DNA of 64,000 bases from contig CANNZV010001626.1 of assembly GCA_947561585.1 (NCBI GenBank), forward strand, positions 62,001 to 126,000, written 5' to 3'. Shown piece after piece: positions 58,201 through 64,000 of this stretch. Position 1 is the first letter of the stretch, and each line of letters starts with the position of its first letter. Below the pieces are notes generated by a model, which was given only the letters and a program-made list of their open reading frames with translations, had not been told where the DNA came from and searched no databases. This DNA comes from Caprella mutica (taxonomy: Eukaryota > Arthropoda > Malacostraca > Amphipoda > Caprellidae). Both the position numbers and the translations under genes were made by a program.

Positions 58201-60109
58201 TCAGTGGTTTTCATAGCTACCAAGAAAACTCGTCCGATTGAACTGATATTGTGACATATGGTGTTAAATGCTCCAAATCCTTGAAGCTGCTCCTGCTAAT
58301 TTTTCATTATGGGGCCCCCTCCTAAAATATTGTACTTAACTTAATGCATAACAACCTCATATATTTCTGCTCACGCGTAAAACATAAAACTAAACTATTC
58401 GGTGCATAAGCTAATCCTTTTAAATATATACATTATTATTTTATGTGTGTAGACAGGATTTTTTCTATTTTAACATCAACTCAATATACTTACTTTCTTT
58501 TTCTCTCGTTGTAATCCATCATTTCATGCAAACAAAAGTGTTTGCTTAATTTTCTTTCGACTGAAATGCATTCAGTCTTTTTAATTCAAAAACATTTTTC
58601 TTTCGACTGAAATGCATTCAGTCTTTTTAATTCAAAAACGTTTTGTGAAGAAACACGAAAAAAAAATATAAATTGAAGCAAAGCTTTTGGGGTATCTGAA
58701 CAAATACAATTCTTATGAACTATTTACTGACTGGTATTTTTTCATTTGAATTGTTAACATATATGTTTTTGTTTCAAATAATGGTCCAAAATATCTTTGC
58801 TATCATCATTGTACTATTTCCCACTATTGTATTTATACATTTGCCGACAGTCAATTTGGGTGAATTATTGGTAATATGATTTTTTAAAAATATTTTTCAA
58901 ATTAATTTCTCTCCATTTCTCTTCATATATCCTAAATAAGATGGTAGTTGTAGCAATATATTCTACCAATTCCATAAGTGAGTGAAATTTAACCATGATT
59001 ATTCCAACCAACACAAACGCCCCTGATGCACCACCCTCAAACCTCTAACATAACCGCTAACCTAACCTTATACATGCAACACTTTATTGCATCATTCCAC
59101 TTAGTCCAAAAGTAAAAAAGTGAGTAACTTTTTCATTCAAAATGGTGGAATCTTCGATGGTGTAATTTGAATAGCCGAAACTATTCTCTATTTCCAATAC
59201 GCAGCTCAAATAAAATTCCAAACAAGTTTTCTTGGGACGTTGCTACTCGATATCCACTATATTCCATTCAAGATATTTATTGCGTTTGTGAATAAAATAG
59301 AAACGGGAACACAAATCATCAATACATAGAGCAACAGTTAGTGGAACCCTATGTATTTAAATTGAGACGTTATGAAGATGAAATTGATACTCTTCTGTTA
59401 GTGCACCGAGACATTGTTATTATATTGAACTATGAAAATGATATCATTAGTAGAGAAAAATAATAATCATGTACTTATAATATGCATTAGATACTTCAGT
59501 GGAGTATAATGTATTACACTTTATCCTTTCATAGTTGAAAATGCAATTGAATAATTAAATATTATATACAATCATAAAAAATAAATTTTTTATTGTGTCT
59601 CGGAAAGAACACACCTGGGTCCTGGTCAATGTGAATGAAAGTGGTCATGTCATGTGAGTCAAATTGATCGAGAACATAATTAACAGACTTACATGGACAG
59701 AACCAGAGCTCGGAAAATATCAAGTCTGCCTGGTGAGAAGAACAGGGAAGATTCGTCACTGAGCATTTATCTATCAACAGTACGCTCAGGCTGCGTGTAT
59801 CTGCAATGATTTAAGATTTAAGGGATTTGTATTTCATTTTATCTTGAAGGTGAGGTTCAGGGTTCAAGAAGGCAGGATATGACTGATTAAAATCCTTGAA
59901 TAAAAATCATATTTGTATGGTTATAACTTATAATGGAATTTATTTCACATTTCTATTAGATAGAATAGATTCAATAGAAGAACCATGAAAGGGGACAAAC
60001 TTTATCTCGTATTATCGTAAATTTACTAGTAATTGGATATTTAGGTACATTCTTATTATTTTAAAGTTATGTTAAGTAGGTAACGGAATATGTTGTAGCT
60101 ATTTAAGAT
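58201..60109. other. AT-rich non-coding stretch with a 46-bp tandem pair
   Basis: At 58551-58596 and 58597-58642 a 46-bp unit containing the near-palindrome GACTGAAATGCATTCAGTC is present twice with one change. Otherwise nothing recognised. Confidence 0.65.
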
Positions 60110-60345
60110 ATATATATCAGCTTAATTTGTAAGGCTTTGTTATTGTTTTTGAATTTGTCGTACGAGGCATTTTCTTTTTCTTCGCTTGAAATTCAGAGGG
60201 TTGTAGAGAAATCACAAGAATAGCTTAAATTACATGTTATAGTAAAAATGTAAACCAAATATGAAATGGTTTGCAGTTTTATGGACAGAAACCTTAGTTC
60301 TAATGAATAAAGAAATGAAAATATAGACTGCAGGTGACAGTTCAA
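60110..60345 (+). repeat. Dispersed repeat modules C and D, uninterrupted copy
   Basis: It joins in one piece the sequence that at 52.05-52.19 kb and 58.08-58.2 kb is separated by the LINE. The junction reads CCAAATATGAAATGG. Confidence 0.78.
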
Positions 60346-60416
60346 AATTTCAGTCTGGTTTCCTGAACGGTTATATCTATTTCGATATTGAATTATGTAT
60401 TAAAACTACTTTCCCA

Positions 60417-62540
60417 GGTAACAAAAAATTATCCCAGAGATATTTCGGGGAAATTCCCTGGCATTATTCTATCAATATCCCCATCGTTATCGAGGGGATG
60501 TCCTATTATGACGTTTTTGCGATATTGGGATATCCCCAAATGATATCGAGGGAATAATGATGGGATTTAAATATATTATCCCTGGAATATTCCCTCGATT
60601 ACAAGGGAAGGGCAAGGAATACCGAAATTATTATTCCCTCGATAACAAAGAAATAAATTGAGATAATGAGGGGATATTATCTCAATATTTAGGGGATCAA
60701 ATGGGAAAATTCCCTGAATATTTCCTGGATATGAAGAATAGAGGAGGGATATAAAAATAAGAATACCAAAATTAATATTTCCTAGCATATAAAGTATTTG
60801 TACTCGACCATCCTGGACACAGTAGAAGTAGGATTTTTAATGAACTTCATGCAATATGATAACTCAAGTATATCTTTAGGTTATCATCGAAAAATATAGT
60901 TTCATATTTCTTTTATAATCGTATTTTTTATAATTTGTAGAGGATCAACTATTTTTCACTAATTCCTGGAATATTCCCTCTATATTGTTAGGAAATCAAT
61001 TATATTTTAGTAATTCCTGGAATATTCCTTCGATATCCTCAGGGGATCAACAAAATTTCAGTAATTCTTGGAATATTCCCTCAATATCGGAAAGGGATCA
61101 ACTAGTTTTCATTAATTCTTTACTATCATTAGGGGATCAACTAATTTTATTTATTTCTGGAATATTTCCTCGATATCGTTAGTGGGTGAAGTAATTTTCA
61201 CTAATCCTTGGAATATTCCCTCGATATCGTTTGGGATCACCTAATTATCACTAATTCCTGGAATATTCCCTCGATATCGTTAGGGGCTCAACTAATTTCA
61301 CTAATTCCTGATATATTCCCTCGATATCGTTAAGGGGACCGTCCGCGAAGAAATCTCAAAATTTTATCTTTTTTTTTTATTGTGTAAATAGTTGTTTTAT
61401 AACCTTCTTATAGTGTGTGCAAAATATCAGAAGTCTCGTATAACTCTAACCCCCTGGGGAGAGGGAGAAAGGGAAAAGTGGGCCGGGGGATAGGGAGTCA
61501 ATATGTTCTCTAAAAACCATCTGTGAGCCAATTATAATTCGTAATAATTAATTATCTCGCTATATCTGGTATCTAACCTACCACTATATAACGCCCACAT
61601 CAATGAATGCAAAGAAAGATTGCTCAGTTATCCCTAAACCTTCGAAGTGGATGGATGCTGCGTGTCAGATCATCAAACTTTGAAAGGAAATTCCTACTAA
61701 TTTTGAGATCTACAAATCTTGTAATTCAAAACCCCGCACATTTTTTTGGTTGAAGCTAGAGCATTGCGGTTTTTTCCATTCGATTCTCCTGGTAATTCTC
61801 TACAAAAGCTTGAGGATCGATTTTTGAATTTCGAGATACAATTTTTTTTTTTAGAAATATAATTTTTTTTTTTTTTGGAAATTTTAGTTTTTTCACGAAA
61901 AATCAAATTTTTCGTAAACTAATTCGAAATTCAAAAATCGATCTTCAGGCTTTTGTAGAGAATCACCAGGAGAATCGAATGAAAAAAACCGCAAACCCGT
62001 AGCTACAAAAACTGTATTAGAAGTACATGTTTGAATACCCAGTTCGAAATTCGTTCGAAATTCGAATAACTTGTTTTCTATGCGTCTAATCGAAAAAATG
62101 CCACGAACAAAAACATAATATTATTCAATTTTATATTTAGGAACCAAGTTTCATAACCGTAGCTTTATTAATAAATTTGTTTACAAAATTTACGGACGGT
62201 CCCCTTAAGGGATCAACTAATTTTCACTAATTCCTTGAATATTCCCTCGATGTCGTTAGGGGATCAACTAATTTTCACTAATTCCTAGAATATTCCCTCG
62301 ATATCGTTAGGGGATCAACTAATTTTCACTAATTCCCGGAATATTCTTTCGATATCTTCAGGGGATCAACTAATTTTCACTAATCCTTGCAATATTCCCT
62401 CGATATCCTAAGGTGATCTACTCATTTTCACTAATCCCTGGAATATTCCCTCGATATCATTTTATGATAGCGGATAATGAGGAAATATATAGATATCGAG
62501 GGAATATTCCGGGAATATCTCAATTTTACTTGATTGTGGC
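60417..62540. mobile_element. Repeat-armed structure FB5 (CCCTCGATATC units), split by a TTAA element
   Basis: GGAATATTCCCTCGATATC-type units occur in opposite orientations at the two sides: mainly reversed at 60480-60780, forward at 60958-61333 and 62209-62460, and mirrored again at 62485-62520. The forward array has a ~50-bp period with GGGGATCAACTAATTTTCAC. Outer segments GAGATATTTCGGGGAAATTC and, reversed, GAGATATTCCCGGAATATTC are similar. TSDs are not convincing. It probably belongs with the other foldbacks. Confidence 0.5.
61334..62204. mobile_element. 871-bp TTAA-flanked element nested in FB5
   Basis: GGGGACCGTCCG at the left and CGGACGGTCCCC at the right are perfect 12-bp inverted ends, with TTAA outside on both sides (61330-61333, 62205-62208). 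Removing the element restores the array unit TCGATATCGTTAAGGGATCA. TTAA is the target of piggyBac and Kolobok elements; no transposase remains to decide. Inside, 61764-61835 and 61922-61994 form a ~72-bp hairpin around A/T runs. Confidence 0.9.
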
Positions 62541-63127
62541 ATTTGTCCGAGATTTAGTTATCAAAATGATGGACCTAATCTGGTTTAGGCCCTTTATTGT
62601 TTATTCTATGTTCAGTTATTTTAACTGATTCACTCATAAATGATAAAAAAAAACGTTGATTTAGTGAACGTTAGATGGAAATGAGAAATATTGATTCGTA
62701 AATCTTGATGAAAAGTTTTGTACTCCTACAGTCAAAGGTTGTATAAAAAATTAAATTAACTTCAGATTTTTTGATGTTGCATGAAATACTCATAAGATGG
62801 AGATGTATATGATTCAATATAAACATCAATAAGCTATTTCAGAATCACGAGAATCAGGATATTTAATACCAAAACTATAGAGCTGAAGATAGCTGTTTCT
62901 AAAATTAGGCTGGGGATCAAAGAAAAGCTAACTTTTCTCACCCTTAATGTCAGGAGTGAAGATATTGTAAACCAGGTACGGTAAAATGAAGGTAAAAGCT
63001 AGATAACTACTAACTGAACAATCATCTACAAGCTCCTAAGATAGTAATGGTACTTGTGCTGATGATTGTCATCAGCTATTGATACGTGTGAAGTTTCTGA
63101 TGCTACAAAGTTGTTTTATTATCTTGT
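62541..63127. other. AT-rich non-coding stretch
   Basis: Nothing recognised. Confidence 0.5.
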
Positions 63128-63425
63128 TAGTGCTAATTTCAGTAACTTCTGCTATTGTCAGTATTAGTGCTAATGTCACTGCTAGTGCTATTGTCAGTGC
63201 TAGTGTTATTTTTTAGTGCTAGTGTTATTGTCAGTGCTAATGCTATTGTCAGAACCAGTGCTATTGTCAGTGCTAGTGCTATTGTCAGTGCTAGTGTTAT
63301 TGTCAGTGCTAGTGCTATTGTCAGTACTAGTGCTATTTTCAGTGCTTAGTGCTATTATCAGTGCTAGTGCTATTGTCAGTGCTAGTGCTATTATCAGTGC
63401 TATTGCTATTGTCAGTTCTAATATT
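63128..63425 (+). repeat. GTGCTATTGTCA minisatellite, 12/18-bp units
   Basis: AGTGCTATTGTCAGTGCT and shorter variants recur throughout. Frames on both strands (A-S-A-I-V-S and S-T-D-N-S-T) are repeat by-products and not proteins. Confidence 0.95.
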
Positions 63426-64000
63426 TTTGCTGGGGCTTTTATCATTGTTATTGATATTGGTAATATCATTGCTACTTTCCACATCTAATTTCCACATAAT
63501 TTAATTGACAATGAATGAAAATGACTACTTCGGTTGAAATGATATATACTGAAAATCGTATTTCTTTAAAACTTTCCATATATTTCAAATTATCAGAACT
63601 GTGCTCTGTTCAGAACTGATTGAAATGAAATACATTTTGATAATTGTTCTAAATAAAGTTCAAAATTGAAGAGACATTTCATCACGTAAAATAAGAATGG
63701 AATTAATTTGAAACAGTGAAAGGAATAAATTCTCTGATTTGATGGAATGAATCGCATGGAATGAATTGCAGCGTCAGCAGATTTAGTAATCGCGTCATGT
63801 CAGAAATCATTGGTAACTGCAGTTCACATAATTACCATTTGCTCGAATAGAGTTAATCTGATCAAAATTGAATTAAATTTATTGAGATATTATTTCTTAA
63901 TAATTAAAAGAGTATAGTGTGAAATATTGTAAAATGAAAAACACAAAGTACCACTAAATCGTTAAAACATTTTTTAAATTTATCAATATTAGTACTGAAG
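63426..64000. other. AT-rich non-coding stretch to window end
   Basis: Nothing recognised. Confidence 0.5.

Noticed and set aside
63155..63488. Frames through the GTGCTATTGTCA array
   Set aside because: Repeat-derived on both strands.

Overview
The window is strongly AT-rich eukaryotic DNA with no intact host gene, operon, rRNA or tRNA. Its jockey/CR1-type LINEs, Tc1/mariner, hAT and Mutator-like relics, short interspersed repeats and many minisatellites fit an arthropod nuclear genome. An insect, perhaps a hemipteran, is likely, but the species is an inference. Almost everything recognisable is a mobile element or a relic of one.

Layout. 1-600: C-terminal piece of a tyrosine-recombinase (Crypton-like) protein. 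0.84-3.72 kb: 5'-truncated LINE, minus strand, with target-site duplications (TSDs). 4-9.8 kb: possible hAT-type element, a 2.9 kb inverted-repeat structure, a short non-autonomous element (MITE). 9.9-14.7 kb: cluster of one SINE-like family and a composite minisatellite. 17.6-19.1 kb: hAT element with a perfect 8-bp TSD, containing a nested mariner-like relic. 19.2-19.8 kb: LINE tail. 21.8-23.7 and 37.4-38.7 kb: two opposite copies of a TA-flanked family. 24.7-29 kb: minisatellites, a decayed purine-rich coding relic and a small foldback. 30.7-33 kb: MITE, Tc1 transposase relic, ~124-bp satellite. 34.1-35.4 kb: foldback element with a Mutator-like (MULE) transposase relic. 39-40.5 kb: second mariner-like relic and dispersed repeats. 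42.2-43.1 kb: foldback element with a perfect 9-bp TSD. 44-51 kb: palindromic MITEs, a 1.28 kb TA-flanked transposon and another foldback. 52.2-58.1 kb: nearly full-length but broken LINE carrying a foldback insertion. 60.4-62.5 kb: repeat-armed structure split by a TTAA-flanked element. 63.1-63.4 kb: minisatellite.

The most interesting signal is a set of foldback elements (34.1, 42.2, 48.5 and 53.2 kb; possibly 26.9 and 60.4 kb). Each has terminal arms built from short tandem repeats, in inverted orientation at its two ends. The repeat unit differs completely between elements but is shared by the two arms of one element. Most recognisable ends share a short outer GG-NNN-C-like motif. One has a perfect 9-bp TSD and another holds a MULE transposase C-terminus, so I infer they are Mutator-superfamily foldbacks whose arms are homogenised within each element. 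Several nested insertions give a relative chronology.
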